This document shows, one piece after another, positions 1 through 8,398 of a stretch of 25,252 nt of DNA. Below the pieces are notes generated by a model that ran no database searches, was not told where the DNA came from, and was given only the letters and a program-made list of their open reading frames with translations. Numbering within the stretch: position 1 is the stretch's first letter; each line of letters starts with the position of its first letter. The position numbers and the translations under genes were made by a program. Origin of the DNA: JBCBKL01 sp963922565 (lineage in GTDB: Bacteria; Pseudomonadota; Alphaproteobacteria; Rhodobacterales; Rhodobacteraceae); assembly GCA_963922565.1 (NCBI GenBank), contig CAWUIQ010000042.1:1-25252 (forward strand), given 5' to 3'.

Positions 1-6
1 TTTGAC

Positions 7-22
7 ATGTAACCGGTTTCAT
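7..22. promoter_or_regulatory. LacI-family operator-like palindrome
   Basis: The 16-base sequence ATGTAACCGGTTTCAT is an inverted repeat centred on CCGG, with one mismatch between its 8-base arms. It has the shape typical of LacI/GalR-family operators. It overlaps a TTGACA hexamer at 2-7 that could serve as a -35 element, although no good -10 follows at the usual spacing. It lies 55 bases before the LacI-type gene, so autoregulation is the simplest reading. A target promoter left of the window is also possible. Confidence 0.6.
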
Positions 23-77
23 TTGACTTCTAAGGAAGGAGATTCGTCAAGAATTTTGCAAAAAAGGTAGAGTTCCA

Positions 78-1079
78 ATGACCCGAAAAGCGGGGAGCAT
101 AAGGCAGGTGGCAAAGGAAACGGGGCTGTCAATCGCCACGATTTCCCGGGTCATGAATGGCAATACGAACGTGAGTTCCGCAACGCGCGAAAAGGTGCTC
201 GATGCCTGTGAGCGGCTTGATTATTTGCCAAACCCTGCGGCCCGGGCCCTCTCGACCAGCCGCTCGAAAACCGTCGCGGCAATCATCCCGACAATCGAGC
301 ATTCGGTCTTTGCAAAGTTTATCGCAGCAATCGAGCAGACCCTTGGCGAACGCGCTTACTCGCTGGTCCTGGCGATATCGAATGCCCGGGAAGATGATGA
401 GCTAAAGGCAGCACGCAAACTGCTCGGGATGGGGGCGGAGGCCTTCATTCTAAGCGGGGCGGCCCACAGCCAATCACTGCTGGACATGCTGCGACGCAGG
501 CACGTTCCCTACGCGTTTACTTCGATATGGGAACCGGCGCTTGAGGATCCGACAATAGGCTATGACAACAAAGGATTGGCGACCGAAGCCGTAAACTATC
601 TTGCCTCCATGGGTCATCTGAAAATCGCAGTGGTTCATGGCCCGCAAGACGAAAATGACCGCACACAGGCTCGGCGCCTTGGCGCTGAGGCGGCACAGAC
701 CGAAATGATTGAACTGCAATTCCAAGAGGCTGATCTGAGTGTGTCAGGCGGAAAGACCGCCATTCGCGAACTGCTTGGCCGCAGTGCCGGGTTCTCTGCC
801 GTCCTCTGCTTCTCTGACGTTTTGGCGCTTGGCGTCTATTTCGGGCTGTCGGAGGCCGGCTTGCGAATACCTGACGACATCTCTGTCATGGGGTTCGACA
901 ATCTTGATTGGTCGGGCGAGACGGTTCCCCCCCTCACGACAATCGATCTGCCAGCGGCGGAAATGGGCCGGGCGGTGGCGACACAAATCATGCAGAACCT
1001 TGAGACAGGTTCCGCTCTCTTCCCTCAGGCGCTTGGCGCAAAGATCATCGAGCGATCATCGGTGGCGACAATCGACTGA
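78..1079 (+). CDS. LacI-family transcriptional regulator
   Basis: This 333-residue protein has the usual LacI/GalR length. Residues about 8-28 form the helix-turn-helix (IRQVAKETGLSIATISRVMN), followed by the hinge-helix region with the NPAARAL motif near residues 52-58. The rest is a periplasmic-binding-protein-like effector domain, ending in the family signature IPDDISVMGFDN. The ligand is probably a sugar or related metabolite, but the sequence does not identify it. ATG at 78 is the only start that keeps the full helix-turn-helix; its ribosome site is weak (AAGGTAG at 64-70). The palindrome at 7-22 suggests autoregulation. The gene is convergent with the molybdenum hydroxylase block, so it probably controls genes left of the window. 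Confidence 0.93.
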   Translation: MTRKAGSIRQVAKETGLSIATISRVMNGNTNVSSATREKVLDACERLDYLPNPAARALSTSRSKTVAAIIPTIEHSVFAKFIAAIEQTLGERAYSLVLAISNAREDDELKAARKLLGMGAEAFILSGAAHSQSLLDMLRRRHVPYAFTSIWEPALEDPTIGYDNKGLATEAVNYLASMGHLKIAVVHGPQDENDRTQARRLGAEAAQTEMIELQFQEADLSVSGGKTAIRELLGRSAGFSAVLCFSDVLALGVYFGLSEAGLRIPDDISVMGFDNLDWSGETVPPLTTIDLPAAEMGRAVATQIMQNLETGSALFPQALGAKIIERSSVATID

Positions 1080-1083
1080 TGCG

Positions 1084-1130
1084 CCACCGAGCAGGTGGTT
1101 CGCAACGCGGCCCCCGGCGTCTTGCGCCGG
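1084..1130. terminator. Possible bidirectional terminator stem-loops
   Basis: Two short hairpins lie in the convergent gap between the LacI-type gene and the molybdopterin subunit gene. One is CCACC-GAGCA-GGTGG at 1084-1098. The other is CCGGCG-TCTTG-CGCCGG at 1114-1130, a perfect 6-base stem. Neither is followed by a run of T on either strand, so this is a weak call that rests on position and stem quality. Confidence 0.3.
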
Positions 1131-1166
1131 AGACCGCTGCGCACTGTTCAAATCTATTCGGACGCC

Positions 1167-3362
1167 CTAACTCTGCAAAGCCGCCAAAACCCGATCCGGT
1201 GTAAATGGCATATGGCGCAGGCGTTTGCCCGTCAGCGCATGAAACCCATTGGCGATTGCGCCCGATACCATGGGCGTTCCGACTTCACCGATACCAGTTG
1301 GTGGTGCGTCAACGTCGGCAAAGTACACGTCCATGACCGGGGTGTGATTTGCACGGGCGACCTCATAGTCAAAGAAATTGCTCTGCAGCACTTCTCCGTT
1401 TTCAATCTCGATCCGCTCCAGAAGCGCGCTGGACAGGCCGAATACGATCCCGCCCTCGACCTGATTGAGCGCATTGTCAGGCGAAACGATCAGGCCCGCA
1501 TCGACAGCGGCCCAAAAGTACGGAACCCGGATTTCGCCTGTGCCCTGATCCAGTTCAATCTCGGCCACACCCGCGGCCATGGACGAGCTGTAGCCCGCAA
1601 AGGACAGGCCGAGCGCCCGGTCCCCACGGTCGCTCCAACCCGACATTTCGGCGACCCGTTCCAACAGGTGTCGCCCCCGCGGATTATCGGCCACAAGATC
1701 CAGCCGGAAGTCGAGCGGATCGCGCCCCGCCTCTTCGGCCAATTCATCCATGAAGGCTTCGGCAGCGAAACTGGTATAGGCCGCCCCGATGCCACGATAG
1801 GGGGCCAATCGTGCCTCGCGTTCGGTGATGATGTGATCGGCTTGAAAATCCTCAATCCCGTAGAACTTGCTTTCGGCGCCACGCATCGAAATCACATCGT
1901 TCGGGCGCACGGCCTCCCACCGGCCCGGATTGAAAAAGCCGATGACCGTGGGCGTGGCGACCTTGTGGTGCCACCCGCTCAGCTTGCCATCCGCAGTAAG
2001 GCCCGCGTCGATCCGTTGCGCAGCGGCCGGACGGAAGGTGCCGTTCTTGACATCGTCCTCACGGCTCCAAGTGACCTTGACCGGGCGGCCCACGGCCTTG
2101 GAACACAGGACGGCATCGCGGACATAATCCTGATTGAATGCGGTCCGGCGGCCAAAGCTGCCGCCCATCGTCATCATGTTCAGCCGCACGCGATCCTGTG
2201 TCGTACCCAGCGTGTCCATCACGGTACGCGTCGTCCAAGACTGCGTCTGCGTCCCGGCCCAGACCTCGGCCCCCATGCCATCTGCATCAACGGATGCAAC
2301 TGTTGCCATCGGCTCAATCTGGGCATGATAGGCATAGTCGGACAGATAGAGCTGCCCAAACTGCCGGTCCGCGCCCGCAATCGCGCCCTACGCGTCACCT
2401 TTCGTCGCCCAGACCGCGGCCTCGGCCTGCGGATCTTCGGCGGCGGCTGCGTAGGCATCCAGCGTGTCGGCACTGTTGAACGACCGGGCGGCCGCGGTCT
2501 CACTCCATTGGATATCAAGCGAAAAACGGGCATTGAGCGCCGCCCAAAGGCTATCCGCGACCACGGCCACGCCATCGGGCAGCGTGACAATTTCGACAAC
2601 GCCGGGAACCGATCGAGCATCGCTATCGTCGACCGACAGGGGCACTTCACCCTCGGCCGGGGCGCGGGCAACGCTCGCGTGCAGCATATCTGGCAGATCG
2701 ACATCAATGGCATATTGCGCCCGACCGGTGGATTTGGCGATCACATCGCGGCGCGGCACGTCATGGCCAATGATGCGGAAGTCAGCAGAGGCCTTGAGCG
2801 GGACCGTGGCCGCGTCCGGAACGGTGACGCCCTCAGCGCCCCTTCCCGCGAGTTCCCCGTAGCTCATCCTCCGCCCATCCAGAGCGACGACCACGCTCGG
2901 TTCTGTTCTCAAGTCAGACGGTGAAACGCCCCATGCCCTAGCGGCTATCTGCAACAACACTGCCCGCGCCTGTGCGCCGGCCTGTCTCATCGGTTCGAAA
3001 TAGGCCTGCACGGCGGTGCTGCCCGCGGTGTAGAGGACACCGCCAAAGAGCGGGTTGCCAAAGGTGCGGTCATCTTGGTTCAGCTGCAGTATCTCGACAT
3101 CGTCCCAGTTGGCATCCAGCTCTTCGGCCAGGATCTGAGGCAGGGTGGAATAGCTGCTTTGCCCCATTTCCGTGGACGGAAAGACGATCGAGATGCCGCC
3201 GTCAGCCCGGATCGTGAGCCATGGATTGACGTCCAAAGCATCGGTCTGGGTCGAGGCCACAACCTCCCTCACGCCGCCCGCGCCCAAGACAAATGTCAGC
3301 CCGGCAACCCCTTGCAGCAACTGGCGCCGGTTCAGTGCGGTTGTGTTCAATGTCCGGGTCAT
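1167..3362 (-). pseudogene. Molybdopterin-binding subunit of isoquinoline 1-oxidoreductase-type hydroxylase, interrupted by TAG
   Basis: This is the large subunit of a xanthine-oxidase-family hydroxylase, closest in layout to IorB. It starts at ATG 3362, one base after the stop of the [2Fe-2S] gene, with GGAGGTG as ribosome site. Residues 11-16 (NRRQLL) followed by a hydrophobic stretch form a twin-arginine-like signal. The reading frame runs from 3362 to a stop at 1167-1169 (731 codon positions, normal family length) but carries an in-frame TAG at 2388-2390 (codon 325). Homology-type sequence continues in the same frame on both sides: KGDA, stop, GAIAGADRQF, then the conserved HAQIEPMATVA. 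The likely catalytic Glu (GIGEVG, about residue 693) lies after the stop. Termination there would leave an inactive 324-residue fragment. Alternatives are readthrough, a suppressor tRNA or a sequencing error. Confidence 0.85.
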
Positions 3363-3363
3363 C

Positions 3364-3816
3364 TTACACCTCCTGCGCCGCACGCTCGACGGCCTTGAAA
3401 ATCCGCTGATAGGTGCCGCACCGGCAAAGGTTGGCGCTCATCTCTTCGACAATCTCATTGCGACTGGGGTTGGGGTTACGGTCCAGCAGCGCCGCCGCGC
3501 GCATGATCTGGCCGGACTGGCAATAGCCGCATTGCGGCACCTGCTCGGCGATCCAGGCCAGCTGAAGCGGGTGCGTTCCGTCCTCGGAAAGCCCCTCGAT
3601 CGTGGTCACCTCGGCGCCTTCGACATCCGCCACGCCTAGCTGGCAGGAAAAGGTCGCCTCGCCGTTAACATGCACCGTGCAGGCGCCACACATCGCGGCA
3701 CCACAGCCATACTTGGTCCCTTTCAGACCCAGGGCATCCCGGATCACCAGCAGAAGAAGCTCATCCGGCGGATTGTCCACCGTGACCTGCTGGCCGTTGA
3801 GAGTGAAGGTCGTCAT
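3364..3816 (-). CDS. [2Fe-2S] subunit of molybdenum hydroxylase (IorA-like)
   Basis: This 150-residue protein is the small electron-transfer subunit of a two-subunit xanthine-oxidase-family hydroxylase. The N-terminal plant-ferredoxin-like cluster is bound by Cys38, Cys43, Cys46 and Cys58. The second, all-helical domain has Cys96 and Cys99 (CGYC) and Cys131 and Cys133 (CRC). All eight ligands are intact. ATG 3816 is preceded by GGAGG at good spacing. The molybdopterin subunit gene follows after one base, and there is no FAD subunit gene nearby. That fits the IorAB type, which passes electrons to a cytochrome or other membrane acceptor rather than to NAD or O2. With its partner broken by a stop codon, this subunit may have no function, although it shows no decay itself. 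Confidence 0.93.
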   Translation of the reverse strand: MTTFTLNGQQVTVDNPPDELLLLVIRDALGLKGTKYGCGAAMCGACTVHVNGEATFSCQLGVADVEGAEVTTIEGLSEDGTHPLQLAWIAEQVPQCGYCQSGQIMRAAALLDRNPNPSRNEIVEEMSANLCRCGTYQRIFKAVERAAQEV

Positions 3817-3848
3817 AAGTGAATTCCTCCGTTCCGAGTTGAGGCCCC

Positions 3849-5462
3849 TCAGGGCGCGATGAAGTGTTTGACGGTGGGACCAGCAGGGCGCCTGTCGAAG
3901 GCGCGAACGCGGTCCTGGACTTCCTTGTCGGCACCGGTCACGCGGTCATGCTGCGCGAGGTGTTCACCCCATGTGGATACCCGAAAGGCTTCGATCCAGA
4001 TGCCGGGGTCCTCCGCGCTTTGATAAAGTTGCCAATCATAGGCCCCGTCGCGATAACGTTCCTGCGACCATTCGTGCATCGCCTCAACAAAGTCCGCCTG
4101 ATCCGCGGAACGGATGCTGTATTCGACCGTGACAAGGACAGGGCCGCGCTGATCAAGGCCCTCGGTCGGCAGCTCCACCTCTGGTGCTGGCCAGTGCATC
4201 GTGGGTGTCAGGTCAAGGGCCTCGCCCTGCCCCAGCTTGAACCGCCACGTCAGCGGCACGGCTGCCGCCATCGCCGCAGCGGCGATCAAAAGCGCGGTGT
4301 TGGTCGAGGTTGCATTGGCGACCTGCCCCCAAAGCGTCGCGCCGGCGGCCATGGACCCGAAGAACACCATCAGATTGATGGCAAGTCCCCGGGCCCTGAC
4401 CCAATTCGGCAAGGCGGTCTGGGCCGAGACATTGAAGGTGGTCAGTACGGCGATCCAGGACAGGCCGCCGAGAAGTGCGGCAGCACCGGCCAGCATCGGA
4501 TCGCGGGCCAACGCCAGTGCAAACATGGCAAGTGCCGTGCCAAACGTTCCCCCCGCAGCAAGCCGGTTCGCATCAAGGCGGGCCTTGAGCCGCGGCAGCA
4601 TCAGCGCCCCGGCAACAGCACCGGTGCCGATCAGGGTCAGCAGAGCGCCGTAAAGCGTCGCGCCCGCCCCTTCGATATTGCGGACGACCAGCGGCAACAG
4701 GGCCCAATAGGCCGAGGCGAAGATGAAGAAGGCAAAGGACCGTACCAGCGTCGCCTTGAGCGGGCCGTTATGCGCCACATGGCGCAAACCGGTCATCATT
4801 GCACCCAGTACCGGTTGGGTGGTCTTTGCGGTGGTGGCCGTGTTTGTCCACATCAGCAGCGCCACGATGATGACCACATGGCTGGCCGCGTTGATGGCAA
4901 AGGGCGCAGCAAGACCGACCGTTGCGATCAGCAGCCCAGCGAGTGCCGGACCGATGGCGCGGCTGATGTTGATCCCCATGGAATTAAGCGCAATCGCGGG
5001 CTGCAAGGCATCACGCGGAACCAGCGACGGCACGATGGCCTGCCAGGCCGGTGCCATGAAGGCCGTCCCGGTGCCGATGGCGAGCGTAAACAGGATCAGA
5101 CTGACCGGTGTCACTAGGTTGAAGTGCACCAGAACCGTGAGCGCCGCGATGACCATCAGCAGAAAAACGTTAATCGCGATGAGCATCTTCCGCTTGTCCA
5201 TCCGGTCCGCCAGCGTGCCCGCGTAGAGGGCGAAGATAAACACCGGTAGCGTCGTTGCCGCCTGCACCAGAGACACCACGGCGGGCGACGAGTTGAGCGT
5301 GGTCATCAGCCAGCTGGCCCCGACTTCGTGCATCCAAGTACCGATGTTCGAGATCAGAGTGGCGCTCCAGAGCAGCGCAAAGGCACGATAGCGAAAGGGC
5401 GACCAAGCAGACGCGGCGGCGCGCGGCGGCGCACCGGCGGCGACGTTACCACTGGATGACAT
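3849..5462 (-). CDS. MFS transporter (EntS/MFS_3-like) with C-terminal extra domain
   Basis: The protein has 537 residues from ATG 5462. That start is chosen because GAGGAGC lies just before it and because longer frames would run through most of the upstream gene. Residues about 20-420 carry alternating hydrophobic segments of a 12-helix major facilitator, including the loop motif GTLADRMDKRK between helices 2 and 3. It resembles the PF05977 group, which includes the enterobactin exporter EntS. After the last helix, about 110 soluble residues (VTVEYSIRSADQADF onward) look like a ferredoxin-fold, antibiotic-monooxygenase-like domain, an extension common in this MFS subgroup. The start overlaps the GNAT gene by 17 bases, so the two are probably translationally coupled. 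The substrate is unknown; export of a pathway compound is likely from the family. Confidence 0.9.
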   Translation of the reverse strand: MSSSGNVAAGAPPRAAASAWSPFRYRAFALLWSATLISNIGTWMHEVGASWLMTTLNSSPAVVSLVQAATTLPVFIFALYAGTLADRMDKRKMLIAINVFLLMVIAALTVLVHFNLVTPVSLILFTLAIGTGTAFMAPAWQAIVPSLVPRDALQPAIALNSMGINISRAIGPALAGLLIATVGLAAPFAINAASHVVIIVALLMWTNTATTAKTTQPVLGAMMTGLRHVAHNGPLKATLVRSFAFFIFASAYWALLPLVVRNIEGAGATLYGALLTLIGTGAVAGALMLPRLKARLDANRLAAGGTFGTALAMFALALARDPMLAGAAALLGGLSWIAVLTTFNVSAQTALPNWVRARGLAINLMVFFGSMAAGATLWGQVANATSTNTALLIAAAAMAAAVPLTWRFKLGQGEALDLTPTMHWPAPEVELPTEGLDQRGPVLVTVEYSIRSADQADFVEAMHEWSQERYRDGAYDWQLYQSAEDPGIWIEAFRVSTWGEHLAQHDRVTGADKEVQDRVRAFDRRPAGPTVKHFIAP

Positions 5463-5736
5463 CGGAAAGCTCCTCACGCCGCTTTTCGGCATAGGCTCGG
5501 AAGAACGGACAGAGCGGAACGATGCGCTGGCCCTTGCCCCGCGCATCTTTGATGACACGCTCGGCCAGCGCCCCGGCCAGGCCCTTGCCCCGCAGCGCGT
5601 CTGGCACGCCGGTGTGATCCACGATGATGGTTTGTTCGGAAAGCTTCGACAGGGTCAGCTCAGCCGTCTCTTCGTAGCCGTCAACATGTGCGGTGTAGCG
5701 GCCTTTGGAGCCTTCGTCGGTGTACGTGATTTTCAT
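5446..5736 (-). CDS. Small GNAT-family N-acetyltransferase (YjdJ-like)
   Basis: This 96-residue protein is a minimal GNAT fold of the YjdJ/PF14542 type. The acetyl-CoA loop is visible as VPDALRGKGLAGALAERV (residues about 44-61), and the conserved C-terminal pattern IVPLCPFFRAYAEKR follows. The length is normal for this subgroup. ATG 5736 follows GAGGG at suitable spacing and lies nine bases after the amidohydrolase stop codon. Substrates of such small GNATs are mostly unknown, and nothing here indicates one. Its place between amidohydrolase and exporter suggests co-expression with them, not necessarily a shared pathway step. Confidence 0.9.
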   Translation of the reverse strand: MKITYTDEGSKGRYTAHVDGYEETAELTLSKLSEQTIIVDHTGVPDALRGKGLAGALAERVIKDARGKGQRIVPLCPFFRAYAEKRREELSDVIQW

Positions 5737-5745
5737 GGATGGCCC

Positions 5746-7611
5746 TCAGATCGCGAAACAGGAACAGCCCAAGGCGCCCCAGAACGCACCTTTGTCGCGG
5801 ACCGGGATCGGATTGGCCCAGGCGATGCCGTGGTTGTGTCCATGCAAACCGCAGGCATTCCCGCAGCCATCCGCGCAGCCGCGCATCTCGGCCGCGGCCG
5901 GAACAAGCGGTTCAGCCCGCTCGCCGGGGCTCGCGAAGGTGGCGCTGACCGACCAGTCGGGACTTGCAGGCGGCAGGGGTGGGTTCAAGTCGGCAAAACT
6001 GTCCGCGCCATAGACGATCTTGCCGCCCACGACGGTAAGAACCGAGCTGATGCCGCGGATCTTGTCGTCAGGCACCGCCATGAAATCGTCCGACAGGACC
6101 GCGAGATCGGCATACATGCCGGGGGCAAGCGTGCCCTTGACCGCCTGCTCGCCCGAAAACCAGGCCGAACCCGTGGTCCAGATCGCCAGCGCCTCTTCGC
6201 GCGTGAGCAGGTTGTCATCGCCATAAAGGGTCAGGCCGCCGATCGTCTTGCCGGTGGTCAGCCAATGCATCGCGACCCAGGGATCGTAGCTGGCCACCCG
6301 TGTTGCATCGGTGCCACCGCCTACCGGCACGCCGGTGTCGAGCATTTGGCGGATCGGCGGTGTTGCCTGGGCAGCATCGGCGCCGTAGCGGTCGACGAAA
6401 TACTCGCCCTGAAACGCCATGCGGTGTTGCGTTGCGATGCCCCCGCCCAAAGCCTTGATCCGCTCAATGTTCTTCTGCGAGATCGTTTCAGCATGATCGA
6501 TGATGAACCGGGTCTTGAACGGTGTCTTGCCGTTGACCCGCTCAAAAACCGTCAGGAACCGGTCGATTGTCTCGTCATAGGTCGCGTGGATGCGGAAGGG
6601 CCATTCGTTCTCGGCCAAGAGTGCAACTATGCGTTCCAGTTCCTCTTCCATGACCGGTGCAGGTTCGGGGCGTGGTTCGAGGAAGTTCTCGAAATCAGCC
6701 GCCGACCAGGCCAGGTTTTCGCCCGCACCATTCATGCGCAGCATATCGTCGCCTGCCCCGGGCTCGGTCATACCGATCCAGCGTTCGTAGTCGTCGTGTT
6801 CCTGTCCGGCCTTCTGGGCGAAGAGATTATAGGCAATTCGAACGGTAAGATCGCCCGCGGCATGCAGGGTCTGCACGACATCGTAGTCTTCGGGATAGTT
6901 TTGGCCCCCGCCCCCGGCATCGATGACCGAAGTGACGCCCAGGCGGTTGAGTTCACGCATGAAATGGCGCGTCGAGTTGATTTGATCCTTGACCGGCAGG
7001 GTCGGCCCCTGTGCCAGCGTCGAATAGAGGATCAGGGCAGACGGCTTGGCGATCAGCATGCCGGTGGGGTTGCCCTGGGCGTCACGCTCGATCTCGCCGC
7101 CCGGGGGGTTCGGCGTGTCCCTGGTGATACCCAAAACCTCCAGAGCGGCCCGATTGAGGAGCGCCCGGGCATAGAGATGCAGGATGAAAACGGGTGTATC
7201 GGACGCGGCCGCGTTGATTTCGTCGAGCGTCGGCATCCGGCGTTCCGCAAACTGAAACTCCGACCAGCCGCCCACGACGCGTACCCATTGCGGTGGCGGC
7301 GTCACGGCAGCCTGGCGGCGGAGCATGGCAAGCGCGTCAGCGACCGATGGCACGTTCTCCCAACGGAGTTCCATATTGTAACTCAGCCCGCCCCGGATCA
7401 GGTGGGTGTGGCTGTCGTTCAGGCCCGGGATCACGCGACGCCCCTGAAGGTCGATCACCTCGACCCCGGTGCGGTTCAAGCCCATGATATCCTTGTCTGA
7501 TCCAGCTGCGATTACCGTACCTTCGCCCATGGCGATGGCCGTTGCGTCAGGACGGTTCGGATCCAGGGTCGTGATCTTTCCGTTCATCAGGATGAGGTCA
7601 GTCTTGGGCAT
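5746..7611 (-). CDS. YtcJ-like amidohydrolase with Cys/His-rich C-terminal tail
   Basis: The 621-residue protein belongs to the amidohydrolase_3 group (YtcJ and N-substituted formamide deformylase relatives). It has the metal-binding HxH at His68 and His70 (GLNDSHTH), the later IDHAE segment, and the GGGTDAT aspartate motif. It most likely hydrolyses an amide or other C-N bond using one or two divalent metal ions, in the cytoplasm. Beyond the catalytic domain lies a tail of about 44 residues with Cys579, Cys583, Cys587, His590, His592, His594, Cys616 and Cys618. This looks like a metal or cluster site. ATG 7611 has AGGAG at good spacing. The gene lies 112 bases after the isochorismatase-family gene, with a strong stem-loop between them. 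The substrate is unknown. Confidence 0.9.
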   Translation of the reverse strand: MPKTDLILMNGKITTLDPNRPDATAIAMGEGTVIAAGSDKDIMGLNRTGVEVIDLQGRRVIPGLNDSHTHLIRGGLSYNMELRWENVPSVADALAMLRRQAAVTPPPQWVRVVGGWSEFQFAERRMPTLDEINAAASDTPVFILHLYARALLNRAALEVLGITRDTPNPPGGEIERDAQGNPTGMLIAKPSALILYSTLAQGPTLPVKDQINSTRHFMRELNRLGVTSVIDAGGGGQNYPEDYDVVQTLHAAGDLTVRIAYNLFAQKAGQEHDDYERWIGMTEPGAGDDMLRMNGAGENLAWSAADFENFLEPRPEPAPVMEEELERIVALLAENEWPFRIHATYDETIDRFLTVFERVNGKTPFKTRFIIDHAETISQKNIERIKALGGGIATQHRMAFQGEYFVDRYGADAAQATPPIRQMLDTGVPVGGGTDATRVASYDPWVAMHWLTTGKTIGGLTLYGDDNLLTREEALAIWTTGSAWFSGEQAVKGTLAPGMYADLAVLSDDFMAVPDDKIRGISSVLTVVGGKIVYGADSFADLNPPLPPASPDWSVSATFASPGERAEPLVPAAAEMRGCADGCGNACGLHGHNHGIAWANPIPVRDKGAFWGALGCSCFAI

Positions 7612-7681
7612 CTTCGGGTACTCCTGTCCTGTCCGTCAAACGTGCAGCGCACGACGGGTCCTTGAGTTTGGTGATCAGACG

Positions 7682-7713
7682 GTCCTGCCCGCCAAGGGGG
7701 CAGCGGGCAGGAC
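7682..7713. other. Strong intergenic stem-loop
   Basis: The arms at 7682-7692 (GTCCTGCCCGC) and 7703-7713 (GCGGGCAGGAC) form a perfect 11-base stem around a 10-base loop, and can extend by a G-U pair. On the minus strand it lies just after the stop of the isochorismatase-family gene and before the amidohydrolase gene. No T-run follows in that direction. It could be an mRNA-stabilising or processing hairpin, or a partial terminator that lowers expression of the downstream genes. Confidence 0.55.
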
Positions 7714-7723
7714 TGGCGGGCAG

Positions 7724-8374
7724 CTATTCGGCTGCGATACCTGACTCGGACGCGTGCTCGCCCAGAGCCCACTTCGAGAAACGAACCTGAATACCGTAGG
7801 GCGAATGCGCCTTTAAGATCTCCATCACGCCGTCATAGGTCTCGCCCCGCGCCCAGTCCTGTTGCAGCTCAAAGATGAACTGCAGGGCATTCATCGGAAC
7901 GGCACCCGCCTGGATCAGGCGGTCCATCGCACGCTCATGTGCTTCTGGCGTGACGTCGCCACAGGCATCGGCAGGGACGTAAACCTCATAGCCTTCCCGC
8001 AGCAGATCGAGCGTGGGGAACATTACACATGCTTCGGTCCAAAGGCCGGCCAGCACGATCTTCTTCCGGCCGGTCGCCTCGACCGCTGCGCGGAAATTCG
8101 CATCGACCCACGAATTGATAGAGGTGCGGTCGACGATCTCATGGTCCGGATAAAGCTCTGTCACCTCGGGCATGAAGGGCCCGGAAAAACTGTCTTGCGC
8201 GACGGTCGATATCACGGTGGGCAAACCAAACAGTTTCGCACCCTTGGCGAGGATCTGGACATTATGGACAATCGACAACCGATCGTGGCTTTCCACGCCC
8301 TGGAACATGGCCGGCTGGAAATCGATGAGGACAAGTGCCGCGTTTTCCGGCGTGATCATTTCGTGTTTGGACAT
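7724..8374 (-). CDS. Isochorismatase-family cysteine hydrolase (YcaC-like)
   Basis: The protein has 216 residues from ATG 8374. I chose this over the in-frame ATG at 8392 because AAGGAGA lies between them and fits 8374. The nucleophile region is present (Asp18 in LVLIDFQ; Cys116 in AGLWTEACV). The closest resemblance is to YcaC and related hydrolases of unknown substrate, not to true isochorismatases. It probably hydrolyses a small amide-like compound in the cytoplasm, which would suit the amidohydrolase and hydroxylase downstream. It follows the XapX gene by 24 bases in the AraC-headed block. The enzyme class is well supported; the reaction is not. Confidence 0.9.
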   Translation of the reverse strand: MSKHEMITPENAALVLIDFQPAMFQGVESHDRLSIVHNVQILAKGAKLFGLPTVISTVAQDSFSGPFMPEVTELYPDHEIVDRTSINSWVDANFRAAVEATGRKKIVLAGLWTEACVMFPTLDLLREGYEVYVPADACGDVTPEAHERAMDRLIQAGAVPMNALQFIFELQQDWARGETYDGVMEILKAHSPYGIQVRFSKWALGEHASESGIAAE

Positions 8375-8398
8375 TGCGAAATCTCCTTTCAATCAAGG

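Noticed and set aside
1167..2309. Separate 380-residue gene starting at ATG 2309
   Set aside because: That ATG is the Met of the conserved EPMATVA motif inside the molybdopterin subunit, has no ribosome site, and the frame continues back in phase to the TAG at 2388. It is the second half of one broken gene.
2388..2390. TAG read as pyrrolysine or as a programmed recoding signal
   Set aside because: No pyrrolysine genes are in the window, the family uses no such residue, and no recoding element is apparent. Mutation or sequence error is simpler.
1095..2924. Long open frame on the plus strand opposite the molybdopterin subunit
   Set aside because: Its translation has no family motifs, is rich in Arg, Gly and His as expected from the antisense of GC-rich coding DNA, and the opposite strand encodes a clear enzyme.
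3864..5117. 417-residue open frame on the plus strand opposite the MFS transporter
   Set aside because: It has no hydrophobic or domain pattern of its own and lies wholly antisense to a well-supported membrane protein.
5614..7500. 628-residue open frame on the plus strand opposite the amidohydrolase
   Set aside because: It is antisense to a gene with intact motifs and has no recognisable domain or suitable start site. GC-rich third positions create such frames.
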